From Ardenticatenaceae bacterium (GTDB lineage Bacteria > Chloroflexota > Anaerolineae > Promineifilales > Promineifilaceae): DNA of 64,000 nt. Positions 43,151 to 52,195 of this stretch are shown here, one piece after another; position 1 is the first letter of the stretch, and each line of letters begins with the position of its first letter. The notes beneath the pieces were generated by a model. The model ran no database searches. It saw only the letters and a list, made by a program, of their open reading frames with translations, and had not been told where the DNA came from. Position numbers and translations under genes: made by a program. The DNA lies in contig JACKBX010000002.1 in the NCBI GenBank assembly GCA_020634375.1, forward strand, positions 496,001-560,000, in the 5' to 3' direction.

Positions 43151-43732
43151 ATGACAACAAAACCTACCATCGGCACACGAATCAGGCAATTACGAGAAGA
43201 TGCAGGCCTTTCACTTCGAGGACTAGCCGAGCGATGTGGGCTATCCTTCAATGCAATTAGTCGTATTGAGCATGGCGAGAACTCCCCTACAGTCGCAACA
43301 TTGCACAGGCTGGCTGCCGCCCTCAACGTGCATATCACCGACTTTTTCACCCAAGGCCCAACGCAAATGACAATCCTCACAAAGGCGGGCCAGGGGTTTA
43401 GCACAGATTCAGATGATGTCGCTATCGAAAGTTTGGGAAGCAGCTTCCAAAACCAACAGCTTGAAGCATTTCGATTAACCATTCAACCTGGCTCCAACAC
43501 CATACAAACACCAGTTGCACACCCAGGAGAAGAGTTTGTTTTATGTTTGAACGGCCGTATTACCTACCACATTGCCGAACAAACATACCATCTCGAAGTA
43601 GGAGACAGCCTTCTGTTCAAAGCCACCCAGCCACACTGCTGGGAAAACCCCACAAACGAGTTAGCAAGGGTACTCATCGTTTTCCAATCAGCTCAAGACC
43701 ACCCACTCCTTTGGCGGCGGCATTCTTTCTAA
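43151..43732 (+). CDS. XRE-family regulator with cupin domain
   Basis: The 193-residue protein has an XRE helix-turn-helix (about 7-66, IRQLREDAGLSLRGLAERCG then FNAISRIEHGENSPTVATL) and a cupin sensor barrel (about 120-185, HPGEEFVLCLNGRI and DSLLFKATQPHCWENP). Such regulators bind a small sugar or amino-acid-like ligand. The 34-base gap to gnd suggests one transcript and possible control of gnd. The ATG at 43151 is the start of the HTH domain; the frame upstream to 43031 is non-coding in look. Confidence 0.86.
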   Translation: MTTKPTIGTRIRQLREDAGLSLRGLAERCGLSFNAISRIEHGENSPTVATLHRLAAALNVHITDFFTQGPTQMTILTKAGQGFSTDSDDVAIESLGSSFQNQQLEAFRLTIQPGSNTIQTPVAHPGEEFVLCLNGRITYHIAEQTYHLEVGDSLLFKATQPHCWENPTNELARVLIVFQSAQDHPLLWRRHSF

Positions 43733-43766
43733 ATCAACTTTCAAACAATCACATAAAGAGGTAAAT

Positions 43767-45218
43767 ATGACACAAGCAGACATCGGACTGATTGGTTTGG
43801 CCGTGATGGGTCAAAACCTGGTACTAAATATGAATGACCATGGCTTTACCGTAGCCGTTTACAATCGTACAATCGCAAAAGTAGATCATTTCCTGGCAAA
43901 CGAAGCTAAAGATACAAACGTGATCGGCACACATTCGTTGGCTGAGTTAGTCAGTACACTAAAACGGCCGCGTCGCATCATGCTCATGGTCAAAGCAGGC
44001 ACACCGGTAGACGCCACCATTGCCCAACTCACCCCCCTGCTGGAACCGGGTGACATCATCATTGATGGCGGCAATTCCCACTATCCTGACAGCACTCGCC
44101 GCACCAAAGAATTAGCCGAGAAAGGTATTCTCTTCATCGGCACAGGCGTTTCTGGCGGCGAAGAGGGCGCCCGGTTTGGCCCCTCCATTATGCCCGGTGG
44201 ATCACCAGAAGCGTGGCCGCACGTCAAACCCATCTTTCAAAGCATTGCCGCCAAAGTAGCCGATGGCTCCCCCTGCTGTGATTGGGTCGGCGAAGAAGGT
44301 GCCGGGCACTTTGTCAAAATGGTGCACAACGGCATTGAGTATGGCGATATGCAGCTCATCGGTGAGGCATATGATTTGATGCATCACGCTCTAGAGCTAT
44401 CACCCGATGAAATGAGCACTGTCTTTTCCGAGTGGAACAAAAGCCAGCTTGATTCATACCTCATCGAAATTACCGCTGATATTTTGGCCTACAAAGATGC
44501 AGATGGCACACCATTAGTGGACAAGATTTTAGATGCTGCGGGACAAAAGGGAACAGGGAAATGGACGGCCGTTTCTGCACTAGACGCTGGTATTCCCCTC
44601 ACCCTTATTGGCGAGGCCGTCTTTGCCCGCGCCCTTTCCGCGCTAAAAGAAGAGCGTGTCGCCGCCGCCGCAACCTTGGGATCACCGATTCCCCCCTACA
44701 ACGGTGACAAAGCCGCTTTCATTCAAGATTTACAACAGGCATTATTCGCCTCCAAAATCGTCTCCTACACACAAGGGTACATGCTCATGCGTAACGCTTC
44801 CCAAGAGTTTGGTTGGAAGCTGGCTTACGGCAACATCGCCCTGATGTGGCGCGGCGGCTGTATCATCCGCGCCACCTTTTTAGATGACATCAAATCCGCA
44901 TTTGACGCTGACCCTAGTCTCGCCAATCTGTTAATGGCTCCCTTCTTCAAAAAGCAAATGATGAATGCAGAATCTGCGTGGCGGCGTGTGGTAGGAACGG
45001 CCGTTACTCTGGGAATCCCCGTACCCGCCATGTCCAGCGCCCTTGCTTTTTACGATGGCTACCGCCGTGAGCGGCTACCCGCCAACCTCTTGCAAGCCCA
45101 GCGCGACTACTTTGGTGCACACACTTACGAACGGGTAGACAAGCCACGCGGCGAATTCTTCCACACCAACTGGACAGGCCAGGGAGGGGACATCACATCA
45201 ACCAGCTACAATGCATGA
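43767..45218 (+). CDS. gnd: 6-phosphogluconate dehydrogenase, decarboxylating
   Basis: The 483-residue enzyme turns 6-phosphogluconate into ribulose-5-phosphate and CO2 with NADP+. It has the N-terminal GLIGLAVMGQNLVLNMNDHG, VYNRT, DGGNSHYPDSTRR, GTGVSGGEEGARFGPSIMPGG and the catalytic HFVKMVHNGIEYGDMQLI, and a C-terminus ending in TSTSYNA. Length and motifs are those of the long form. Gluconokinase is encoded 5 kb downstream, so gluconate use by the pentose phosphate route is likely. Confidence 0.97.
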   Translation: MTQADIGLIGLAVMGQNLVLNMNDHGFTVAVYNRTIAKVDHFLANEAKDTNVIGTHSLAELVSTLKRPRRIMLMVKAGTPVDATIAQLTPLLEPGDIIIDGGNSHYPDSTRRTKELAEKGILFIGTGVSGGEEGARFGPSIMPGGSPEAWPHVKPIFQSIAAKVADGSPCCDWVGEEGAGHFVKMVHNGIEYGDMQLIGEAYDLMHHALELSPDEMSTVFSEWNKSQLDSYLIEITADILAYKDADGTPLVDKILDAAGQKGTGKWTAVSALDAGIPLTLIGEAVFARALSALKEERVAAAATLGSPIPPYNGDKAAFIQDLQQALFASKIVSYTQGYMLMRNASQEFGWKLAYGNIALMWRGGCIIRATFLDDIKSAFDADPSLANLLMAPFFKKQMMNAESAWRRVVGTAVTLGIPVPAMSSALAFYDGYRRERLPANLLQAQRDYFGAHTYERVDKPRGEFFHTNWTGQGGDITSTSYNA

Positions 45219-45225
45219 TCGTCAC

Positions 45226-45254
45226 TTGCTTGCACCCCATGCCCGTGTTATACT
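45226..45254 (+). promoter_or_regulatory. Promoter of tRNA-Ser
   Basis: TTGCTT (45226-45231), a 17-base spacer and TATACT (45249-45254) lie 34 bases before the first tRNA. Confidence 0.7.
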
Positions 45255-45288
45255 TTCCTCCGCTCGTTACATAACATCATAGATGACT

Positions 45289-45375
45289 GGAGGGATGGCC
45301 GAGTGGACGAAGGCAACAGTCTTGAAAACTGTCGTGGGTATTTGCCCACCGAGGGTTCGAATCCCTCTCCCTCCG
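45289..45375 (+). tRNA. tRNA-Ser (anticodon TGA)
   Basis: The 87-base class II tRNA has a 7-bp acceptor stem (ggaggga with tccctcc), a long variable arm, anticodon loop cttgaaa with TGA, and ggttcgaatcc in the T arm. CCA is not encoded. Confidence 0.96.
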
Positions 45376-45417
45376 CCTTGAGCGGTTAAAAACAAAATAG
45401 CAAACCCTCACTGATTT

Positions 45418-45506
45418 GGGGAGGTGCCAGAGTGGACGATTGGGGCCGCCTGCTAAGCGGTTAACGGTGTTAAAGCCGTTCATGGGTTCGAATCCCATCC
45501 TCCCCG
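45418..45506 (+). tRNA. tRNA-Ser (anticodon GCT)
   Basis: The 89-base class II tRNA has a 7-bp acceptor (ggggagg with cctcccc), a long variable arm, and anticodon loop ctgctaa with GCT. The T arm has gggttcgaatccc. It lies 42 bases after the first tRNA and could share its transcript. Confidence 0.95.
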
Positions 45507-45582
45507 CCTAAGACCCAAATTATGTACGCAATATGTTGCAAAAAAACGGCTGTTGCGGTATTTTTGTGAGGTCTACAATAAG

Positions 45583-45657
45583 TGCGCCCTTAGCTCAGCG
45601 GATTAGAGCGTCTGGCTACGAACCAGAAGGTCGGGAGTTCGAATCTCTCAGGGCGTA
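45583..45657 (+). tRNA. tRNA-Arg (anticodon ACG)
   Basis: The 75-base tRNA has acceptor stem gcgccct with agggcgt (one G-U pair), D arm agctcagcggattagagc, anticodon loop ctacgaa with ACG, and T arm gggagttcgaatctctc. A34 would be edited to inosine. It ends before a terminator hairpin. Confidence 0.95.
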
Positions 45658-45660
45658 CTA

Positions 45661-45694
45661 AAAGCGATACCGCCAACCGGATCGCTTTTTTTTT
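45661..45694 (+). terminator. Terminator after tRNA-Arg
   Basis: The stem aaagcgat/atcgcttt around 12 bases is followed by nine T. Confidence 0.9.
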
Positions 45695-45748
45695 GCCTGT
45701 TAGAGATGAGAAATATGTAACATCTACATCATTCAACTGCCCATAGGC

Positions 45749-46114
45749 ATGAATGATGCCATACAATCAAGTGCTATGAGAACACCTGCCGGTAAAGAAT
45801 GCCGTTTCTACTATGAAAACTTTCATCGCGGCCGTTCCGATCAGGAATGTCGCCTGATTCAGGGAAATCCCAATTCCCCAGCGTGGCGACCGCAAGATTG
45901 TGCCAACTGTCCAGTCCCCGACATCCTCCATGCTAATAGCAGCCCCAACTTAGTCCTCGAAGCAACCATTAAAAGTGGCTTATTGGGATTCAATCGTCGT
46001 GTTGCCGTGAGCGCATTTTGCAGCCGCCACCTGATTGATGTGCCCAATCCGCATGTGGGCTGCCCCAAGTGTGCTATGGAAAAACCGGGCCTGAAAGAAT
46101 TATTCGGCGAATAA
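45749..46114 (+). CDS. Cys-rich small protein, unknown
   Basis: The 121-residue protein (112 if the ATG at 45776 is the start) has conserved-looking Cys pairs: CRFYYENFHRGRSDQECRL, CANCP, FCSRHL and CPKC. These could bind zinc or a cluster. I do not recognise a named family. It is followed after 4 bases by a HAD hydrolase gene, so the three genes to 47340 look like one operon. Confidence 0.75.
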   Translation: MNDAIQSSAMRTPAGKECRFYYENFHRGRSDQECRLIQGNPNSPAWRPQDCANCPVPDILHANSSPNLVLEATIKSGLLGFNRRVAVSAFCSRHLIDVPNPHVGCPKCAMEKPGLKELFGE

Positions 46115-46118
46115 TCCT

Positions 46119-46886
46119 ATGATTCAAACCATCCTTTTCGATCTAGATGATACACTGCTGGGCAATGACATGGAGCGATTTATGCCCGGCTACTTTTCCC
46201 TCATTAGCAAATATGCCCGGAACTTGATGGAAGAGAGGCATTTCATGCAAGAGTTGTTGATTTGTACACAGCACGTCATTGAAAATACAGATACACAGCT
46301 CACGAATCGGGATGTTTTTTGGCAAACGTTCCAGCAACGAAATGACCTCGACCCAAACGAGCTAGAGCCGTTTTTCCATGAGTTTTATCGCCGTGAGTTC
46401 CCGAAGTTGCAGGCAGTGACGGAGTTTCGGCCAACGGCCGTTCCCCTCATACAAACCTGCTTTGACTTGGGGCTGCAAGTGGTCATTGCAACAAACCCTT
46501 TATTCCCGCGCATCGCCATTGAAGAACGGCTGGCCTGGGCGGGCGTTCCTGTCAATGAATTTGACTACGCCCTGGTGACGACCTACGAAAACATGCACGC
46601 CACCAAGCCACACACAGCGTACTATGAAGAAATATTAACGGCCGTCAACTGTCCGCCTCAATCCGCTCTCATGATAGGTGACGATTGGGAAATGGACATT
46701 GAACCGGCCGCCCAACTGGGTATGTCTTGCTACTGGCTGCCCGGACAAGAAACAGAACTTCCCGACCCCGCCCTCGCAACGGCAGCAGGCACGCTGGAAA
46801 ATTTCTATGATTTGGTGCAAAGTAGCTGGCTGACAACTTTGCCCAAAGGTAACGAATCGCATGTTAGAACCACCCCCAGTGCGTGA
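46119..46886 (+). CDS. HAD-superfamily hydrolase
   Basis: The 255-residue protein has the HAD motifs: DLDDTLLG (residues 8-15) with both catalytic Asp, ATNPL (motif II, near 125), Lys in TKPHTAYYEEIL (motif III) and GDDWEMDIEPA (motif IV). Its cap domain (about 20-105) is helical. It should be a phosphatase for a small phosphoester, with substrate unknown. Its last 26 bases overlap the following DinB gene. Confidence 0.87.
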   Translation: MIQTILFDLDDTLLGNDMERFMPGYFSLISKYARNLMEERHFMQELLICTQHVIENTDTQLTNRDVFWQTFQQRNDLDPNELEPFFHEFYRREFPKLQAVTEFRPTAVPLIQTCFDLGLQVVIATNPLFPRIAIEERLAWAGVPVNEFDYALVTTYENMHATKPHTAYYEEILTAVNCPPQSALMIGDDWEMDIEPAAQLGMSCYWLPGQETELPDPALATAAGTLENFYDLVQSSWLTTLPKGNESHVRTTPSA

Positions 46887-47340
46887 ATTAATGATGCAGC
46901 TCAAACAATTTGCGGATGATTTGCAGGATACATTGGGAGAAACGGCCGTTCCCTGGCATTGGCGTCCGGCAGAGGACGAATGGTCATTAACCGAAGTCAT
47001 CTGCCATCTGCGAGACGTGGAACTGGAAGTCCACCAAACACGCTTTCAGGCCGTCGTCACCCAAGAGCGTGCTTTTTTGCCTGGCGTTTCCGCCGATGAG
47101 TGGGCGGAACCACGACAGTATTATCGCCAAGATGGCCCTGGTGCGCTGCGGGCATTTTTAGAAGCGCGGCAAAAAACTGTGGCGATGCTGTCGCAATTGG
47201 ACGAGGCTATGTGGCAGCGGCAAGGAAGCCATGCCTTCTTTGGCCCCACAACCCTGCACGAACTCCTAAATCTCGTTGTGGGGCACGACCAATCACACTG
47301 GCAGCAAGTACAAATGCTGCTGCAAGAGAGCGACAAGTAG
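46861..47340 (+). CDS. DinB-family protein
   Basis: The 159-residue protein has the four-helix DinB_2-type layout with metal-binding His residues in VICHLRDVELEVHQTRF and VVGHDQSHWQQVQ. The early WHWRPAEDEWSLTEV is typical. Members include thiol-dependent enzymes and unknown proteins. The function here is not readable. It starts inside the HAD gene, which implies translational coupling. Confidence 0.85.
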   Translation: MLEPPPVRELMMQLKQFADDLQDTLGETAVPWHWRPAEDEWSLTEVICHLRDVELEVHQTRFQAVVTQERAFLPGVSADEWAEPRQYYRQDGPGALRAFLEARQKTVAMLSQLDEAMWQRQGSHAFFGPTTLHELLNLVVGHDQSHWQQVQMLLQESDK

Positions 47341-47383
47341 GCAAGTAACTTGCACACCTGCATACTTGCTCACTTGTCATTTT

Positions 47384-48379
47384 CTACAGAAGTTCTTGAC
47401 TTAAGTAGGCAACTTCACCGCGAAGTTGCGTAATGAGGCTGCCGCTTTTCTCATCTTGAAAAAGCGTGTAGTGATGCTTTTTATAGGCCAATTCCGCACA
47501 TTTGTAATAAAAGCGGGAAGCTGCACGATAAGACAAAAATCCCCGTGACGTAAGCAATTGAAAACGGTGACTGCCACGCTTTCTTCCTGAACTGGCGGTT
47601 TCATATTGCCGCATTGTGAGCACACCCAGCCCCACTTCTTCTGCAAGATATGTGCGAATCCAACGCTGTTCTTGCAGCAGCGCCCAAACCATAATCAACA
47701 GCGTCAGCAGCACGCCGCCCCAATCAAAAATGAGGGCAATAATGCAGAGCAAGCTGCCCGATGAGACGGTGAGATTGTGTAAAAAGTGTAGGAACACGGC
47801 CGTTCCCCACCCCATCACCGGCGCAGCCAAACGAACCGCAGAATGACGCGACATCCGTGCAACGGCAATCCCCAAGCCGGTCATGCTCGTAAACAAGGCA
47901 TGGTTGAGGCCAAAGACAAGACTGCGCACAAAAATATTGACGCTCCACGCCTCCAGCCCCCCTTCGGCAAAGGTATTGACAAAGTAGAAGACATTTTCCA
48001 CCATGGCAAAGCCCATGCCGACGATAGCGCCATAAATGATGCCATCTAGTAGGCTGTCAATTTCGTGCCGCCAGCGCCAAAAGATAATCAACAGCGCCAG
48101 ACCCTTGACAGACTCTTCAACAGGTGGTGCGACAAACGCAGCTGCCAACGTCTCGCCTGTGGCATTTCCGGCAAAATAATAGAAGGGAATGGTGAACAGG
48201 GTGTTCACGACATAAGCAATAATGATGCTGGGAATGGCTCCCCACAAGAACGCGGCCGTTAACAACCACCAGGGTTCTTTTTCGTAGCGGTCAATCCAGT
48301 AAATGATGCCCACGTAGAGCAATGTAGGGATGACAGCAGCTAGAATGGAGAGCAGAAGCACGGCCGTATCAGACATCAT
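47384..48379 (-). CDS. PrsW-family intramembrane protease
   Basis: The protein of about 331 residues has seven to eight membrane helices and the PrsW motifs: PPVEESVKG with EExxK (about residue 85), AMVENVFYF, a His in FGLNHALFTS and HFLHN. PrsW proteases cut anti-sigma factors inside the membrane, so the sigma/anti-sigma pair at 33-35 kb is a possible but unproven target. A long C-terminal cytoplasmic part (about 260-331) is extra. The ATG at 48403 would sit inside a perfect hairpin, so the ATG at 48379, preceded by AGGATGGGA, is preferred. Confidence 0.85.
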   Translation of the reverse strand: MMSDTAVLLLSILAAVIPTLLYVGIIYWIDRYEKEPWWLLTAAFLWGAIPSIIIAYVVNTLFTIPFYYFAGNATGETLAAAFVAPPVEESVKGLALLIIFWRWRHEIDSLLDGIIYGAIVGMGFAMVENVFYFVNTFAEGGLEAWSVNIFVRSLVFGLNHALFTSMTGLGIAVARMSRHSAVRLAAPVMGWGTAVFLHFLHNLTVSSGSLLCIIALIFDWGGVLLTLLIMVWALLQEQRWIRTYLAEEVGLGVLTMRQYETASSGRKRGSHRFQLLTSRGFLSYRAASRFYYKCAELAYKKHHYTLFQDEKSGSLITQLRGEVAYLSQELL

Positions 48380-48393
48380 TCCCATCCTAAATG

Positions 48394-48422
48394 GTAAGGG
48401 CATGGCGACGCCATGCCCTTAC
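48394..48422. repeat. Perfect hairpin downstream of queA
   Basis: The 14-base arms at 48394-48407 and 48409-48422 are perfect around one base. The arm word gtaagggcatg is shared with the hairpin at 49567-49593 on the other side of queA. Confidence 0.88.
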
Positions 48423-48424
48423 GG

Positions 48425-49516
48425 TTATAAAATCAGCATCGCGTCACCGAAAGAATAGAAGCGGTATTGTTCGTGTACGGCCGTTTCATAGGCCGCCATT
48501 ACCGTTTCCCGCCCGGCAAATGCAGACACCAACATCAGCAAGCTGGACTGCGGCAGGTGGAAGTTCGTAATCATCGCGTCCACAGCGCGGAACTTGTAGC
48601 CGGGGTACAAAAACAAGTCGGTGGGGCTTTCAAAAGCAGATACTGGCTTCCAGGGGCAAAAGCCGCTCGTCTCGCCGCGTGCATCGCGCAAGCTAATATC
48701 TTGCAAGCTGCCGACGATGCCAGCCGAACGTAATGAGCCGGTTTCCAACGTGCGCACGGCCGTTGTGCCCACCGCAATGAGCCGCCCGCCCGCCAGTTTG
48801 GCCTCGTTGATACGCTTGGCTGCATCCGGGGAAATGGTTGCCCATTCGCTGTGAATAAGATGGTCGCTCACGTTTTCTGCATCTACCGGTTTGAAGGTGT
48901 CCAGTCCCACGTGCAGCGTGACCATTTCCAGCAGCACGCCTTTATCGCGCAGGGCAAAGAGCAGGTCTGGGGTGAAATGCAGCCCAGCCGTGGGCGCAGC
49001 CGCCGAGCCAGAATAGCGGGAGTAAATGGTTTGGTAGCGTTCGGGGTCATCCAGGGTTTCGTGGATGTACGGCGGCAGTGGCGTATGTCCATGTTCTTCT
49101 AAATAGCCATTTAGTGCCTGATTAAAGGTGATTTCGCGCTGCGGGCCATCGAGTACGGCCGTTACCGTACCCTGCAATCCCTCACCTTCATCCAGCAAAA
49201 TGGCCGCGCCTTCGTCCAGCTTTTTGCCGCCCACTAACGCCTTCCAACGTGTGTCATCTAGCTGCTCCAGCAGCAAAATTTCTGCTTTGCCGCCGCTGGG
49301 CTTACGGCCGTACAGCCGTGCCGGAATCACCCGTGTATCATTGACCACGAGGATGTCGCCGGGATTCAAATAATCAACAATATCGGTAAAATGACGGTGT
49401 TCGAGACGACCATCCCCCTTGTGCAACACTAACAAACGGCTGTCGTCACGGTTGGCTAACGGCCGTTGCGCAATTAACTCCTGTGGGAGTGTATAGTTAA
49501 AATCAGCAGTTTTCAT
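48425..49516 (-). CDS. queA: tRNA preQ1(34) ribosyltransferase-isomerase QueA
   Basis: The 363-residue enzyme makes epoxyqueuosine from preQ1-tRNA and S-adenosylmethionine. Clear signatures are FNYTLPQELIAQRP, DILVVNDTRVIPARLYGRK, AAPTAGLHFTPDLL, HVGLDTFKPV, and NFHLPQSSLLMLVSAFAG. Length matches. The gene stands between two hairpins of the same sequence class. No preQ1 riboswitch is visible upstream. Confidence 0.96.
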   Translation of the reverse strand: MKTADFNYTLPQELIAQRPLANRDDSRLLVLHKGDGRLEHRHFTDIVDYLNPGDILVVNDTRVIPARLYGRKPSGGKAEILLLEQLDDTRWKALVGGKKLDEGAAILLDEGEGLQGTVTAVLDGPQREITFNQALNGYLEEHGHTPLPPYIHETLDDPERYQTIYSRYSGSAAAPTAGLHFTPDLLFALRDKGVLLEMVTLHVGLDTFKPVDAENVSDHLIHSEWATISPDAAKRINEAKLAGGRLIAVGTTAVRTLETGSLRSAGIVGSLQDISLRDARGETSGFCPWKPVSAFESPTDLFLYPGYKFRAVDAMITNFHLPQSSLLMLVSAFAGRETVMAAYETAVHEQYRFYSFGDAMLIL

Positions 49517-49566
49517 GCCTGCAATTGTAGCGATTCAAAGAGGGGCGGCAAACAATCATTTGAATG

Positions 49567-49593
49567 TAAGGGCATGATAACATCATGCCCTTA
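49567..49593. repeat. Hairpin upstream of queA
   Basis: The 12-base arms at 49567-49578 (taagggcatgat) and 49582-49593 are perfect around aac. It shares taagggcatg with the hairpin on the other side of queA. Confidence 0.88.
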
Positions 49594-49610
49594 TCAAGGG
49601 TATATTTTGA

Positions 49611-50351
49611 TTAATTATTATTGGTTGTTGAAACAGGTTCTACTTTGTTGTTTGCTGTACGGCCGTTCACCACAAACCCCCAGCGTTGTAATTCATTTGT
49701 TATCTGGCCGTTGTACGTCACCCCAACACGGATGGCGGCAGCCAATTTGAGCAAATCAAGCAGGCGAGAAACGGCCGTATTCCGTGCCTCTATGCTAATT
49801 TCCCGCTGGCCTTGTCCACTGTTGCGTTTATCCAAATTCGCTTTTAGCACTTCCAAATGACTTTGCATCGTTGCCAATGAAGGATTACTGATTTGTTCTG
49901 CCGTAGGCAAACTAGTCTCCATCCTCACATATGCTTGCAAAAAATCAAGCTGTTGTCGCTGTGTTGTTGGCTTACGCACCGATACCTTGCCATTCACAAC
50001 GGCCGTATCTAATCCCCATTGCTCTAACTGCGCCAGGTTATCAAAATAATTAGCCTTGAGACGGATAAACGCTTTATCTAGCAACGGCCGTACCGTTTCA
50101 TACGTTTGGCGCACTATCTCCCCGGCAGCGGCACGGCCACTTTCTCCGCTTTGCGCTGCGGCAATCGCCGTTTGTGCCTGTGTTAATGCATCCTGAATGA
50201 TTGACAGCGGCACATCATGCAATTGCGCTTCTGCCGCCAAACTGGCTTCATAAGCAATATACGTCTCGCCAAGCTGCACAATCATGCGATAGGTACGCGG
50301 CCAACGCACAGATAAATCACTCGTTGTGTCAAGTTTAAGGATTATCATCAT
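49611..50351 (-). CDS. Hypothetical helical protein
   Basis: The 246-residue protein is mostly amphipathic helix and has no signal or membrane segment. Recognisable features are a Glu/Ala/Gln-rich start (IAYEASLAAEAQLHD), a repeat-like middle rich in Asn, Gln and Leu, and an Asn-rich tail (STTNNN). I do not recognise a family. It is separated from queA by the hairpin and faces an AT-rich 260-base gap. The ATG pair at 50351/50348 is equivalent. Confidence 0.65.
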   Translation of the reverse strand: MMIILKLDTTSDLSVRWPRTYRMIVQLGETYIAYEASLAAEAQLHDVPLSIIQDALTQAQTAIAAAQSGESGRAAAGEIVRQTYETVRPLLDKAFIRLKANYFDNLAQLEQWGLDTAVVNGKVSVRKPTTQRQQLDFLQAYVRMETSLPTAEQISNPSLATMQSHLEVLKANLDKRNSGQGQREISIEARNTAVSRLLDLLKLAAAIRVGVTYNGQITNELQRWGFVVNGRTANNKVEPVSTTNNN

Positions 50352-50612
50352 TCCTCCTACCCAGTATCTCTATCATAAATCCATTTATCATCATCAAAGA
50401 ATACTTGCCGCAGGCAGCAAGTTTGGGATGATTAGATATGAATTGTTGATTACAGATACTAGATCACTGGCCGGAACACTTTCTTTTCCGGCAAAGGTTT
50501 AGCAACTTGACATAGAATATATTTTTTTGATTAGCTTGTAAAGACTTTTTGAAGTGAATGAGACATGGGTACTAGCTGAATGAAGAACCTCTTTATACGA
50601 TAAGCAAAAGGG

Positions 50613-51122
50613 ATGATGGCAACCATTTTTATCATCATGGGTGTTTCTGGCTGTGGCAAAACAACGGTGGGATCGGCGCTGGCAGCCAGGCTGGGCGTCC
50701 CGTTTTATGACGGTGATGATTTTCATCCGCCGCAAAATGTAGCAAAAATGGCTGGCGGCATCCCGCTAACAGATGACGACCGTTATCCCTGGTTGGCGCG
50801 GCTGCATGAGCTAATCTCAGAACACCTGATGCGGGGGGAAACGGCCGTACTCGCCTGCTCCGCCCTCAAAAAACAATACCGCAACCAACTACGTCAGGGA
50901 AGCGACGCCCATATTCAAATGGTCTACTTGCAAGGCAGCCCCAATCTCATTCGTCAAAGGCTACAAACACGCCCGGCACATTACATGAAAGCCAACATGC
51001 TGCAAAGTCAATTTGCCGCTTTGCAGCCCCCCTCCCCTCAAAATACACTCATACTCAATGCGGAACAAACCATTGAGGACATTGTGGCGCAAATTATCCG
51101 GTTTTCACAAACATCAATCTAA
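50613..51122 (+). CDS. gntK: Gluconokinase
   Basis: The 169-residue enzyme phosphorylates D-gluconate with ATP. It has the P-loop GVSGCGKTTVG (residues about 10-20), FYDGDDFHPPQNVAKMAGG, PLTDDDRYPWL, and CSALKKQYRN. Length matches the GntK family. gnd lies 5 kb upstream, so its product has a fate. The ATG at 50613 is followed by a second ATG. Confidence 0.95.
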   Translation: MMATIFIIMGVSGCGKTTVGSALAARLGVPFYDGDDFHPPQNVAKMAGGIPLTDDDRYPWLARLHELISEHLMRGETAVLACSALKKQYRNQLRQGSDAHIQMVYLQGSPNLIRQRLQTRPAHYMKANMLQSQFAALQPPSPQNTLILNAEQTIEDIVAQIIRFSQTSI

Positions 51123-51496
51123 ATAATTCCCAACAAACACCTTTTTTGTCATAAGAGCCTCAAAATATTGCCTATAAGCATCTTTTTTGTGGGACACATC
51201 CTCGAATATTTTCTACATGCCTTATTTTTATAAACATAGGGTCATAATTTCTTCAACAAACACTGTTTTTATCAACGCAGCCTTTCAATCTCTCCAACTT
51301 GCTCTGTTTGGATAAAACGGCCGTTCATTAGCCACCTATCTATGTGCTTTGTGACATCTATCAGCCTCTTTCACGCCGTTTGTCATTGTAACGGCCGTTT
51401 CTAATCCTGTAAGCTTCAGCTAGAGAGGGGAGCCAATTACTTTGTGTCCCGAACCCTCTCGATCCTATCCAACCAAATTAATACTGGAGGTAAATC
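51123..51496. other. Gap between gntK and a lipoprotein gene, no gene seen
   Basis: This AT-rich stretch holds two imperfect direct repeats of caacaaacac followed by a T run (from 51131 and 51254) and two ACGGCCGT copies (near 51319 and 51391). No clear promoter, RNA gene or reading frame stands out. Confidence 0.6.
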
Positions 51497-52060
51497 ATGT
51501 CCCGCTCAATTATGACGCTGCTTGTGATTCTGTTACTGGGGATAACTGCCTGTAGTAGTGCGGAGAGTGTTGCTCCTACAGCAACGGCCGTTCCCCCAAC
51601 CATATCTCCCACAGAACCTCCTCCTCCAACTACTACCCCTGAACCAGTCAATCCACTGGTCGGCGCCTGGCACCTGGTCTCCTGGCATCTGCAAAATGCT
51701 GCTGGCGAGACATTCCAGCCTTTTGGCTCGGATCCGATTGGCTTGATAATGTATGATGAATTGGGGAATATATCGCTCCATGTTGCCCAACGTGACCGAC
51801 CACCTTTCACCTCCGATAATTTAGGGGAAGCGAGTTCTACAGAAAAAGTGGCTGGGTTTGATACCTATCTCGCTGGCTTTGGCACATATGAATTTGATGA
51901 AACGGATGGGATTGTACGCCAAACACTAATGGGAAGTACATTCCCCAATTGGGTGAATATCGTGCAGGTACGATATGTTACATTTGAGGGCGATACAATG
52001 ACACTGGTCAGTGAAGAAATGGCCGGTGGTGTGGTGCAAACATTAGTCTGGCAAAGATGA
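51497..52060 (+). CDS. Lipoprotein with lipocalin-like domain
   Basis: The 187-residue protein has a lipoprotein signal (residues 1-19, LLGITAC), a short Thr/Pro-rich linker (about 26-50) and a lipocalin-like domain (about 53-187) of the type with LVGAWHLVSWHLQN and IGLIMYDELGN. Such domains bind small hydrophobic molecules, but the ligand is unknown. GGAGG lies 7-8 bases before the ATG. A hairpin follows the stop. Confidence 0.82.
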   Translation: MSRSIMTLLVILLLGITACSSAESVAPTATAVPPTISPTEPPPPTTTPEPVNPLVGAWHLVSWHLQNAAGETFQPFGSDPIGLIMYDELGNISLHVAQRDRPPFTSDNLGEASSTEKVAGFDTYLAGFGTYEFDETDGIVRQTLMGSTFPNWVNIVQVRYVTFEGDTMTLVSEEMAGGVVQTLVWQR

Positions 52061-52063
52061 AAA

Positions 52064-52089
52064 CAGGGGCGTGAAAGTTCACGCCCCTG
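52064..52089 (+). terminator. Hairpin after the lipoprotein gene
   Basis: The 12-bp perfect stem (caggggcgtgaa) around 2 bases lies 3 bases after the stop. No T run follows, so it may be a processing or weak terminator. Confidence 0.6.
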
Positions 52090-52195
52090 GAAATATGAAT
52101 TAGAAAACTACCAAAAACCGAGACTACCAGAGAGCAACCGCCAGGAATCATTGTACGACATCAAACCTGTTTTGATATTACAAGTAGTTGATAGG

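Noticed and set aside
47384..48403. PrsW start at the ATG at 48403
   Set aside because: That ATG lies inside a perfect 14-bp hairpin and has no ribosome site. The ATG at 48379 has a purine-rich site and fits the family N-terminus better.
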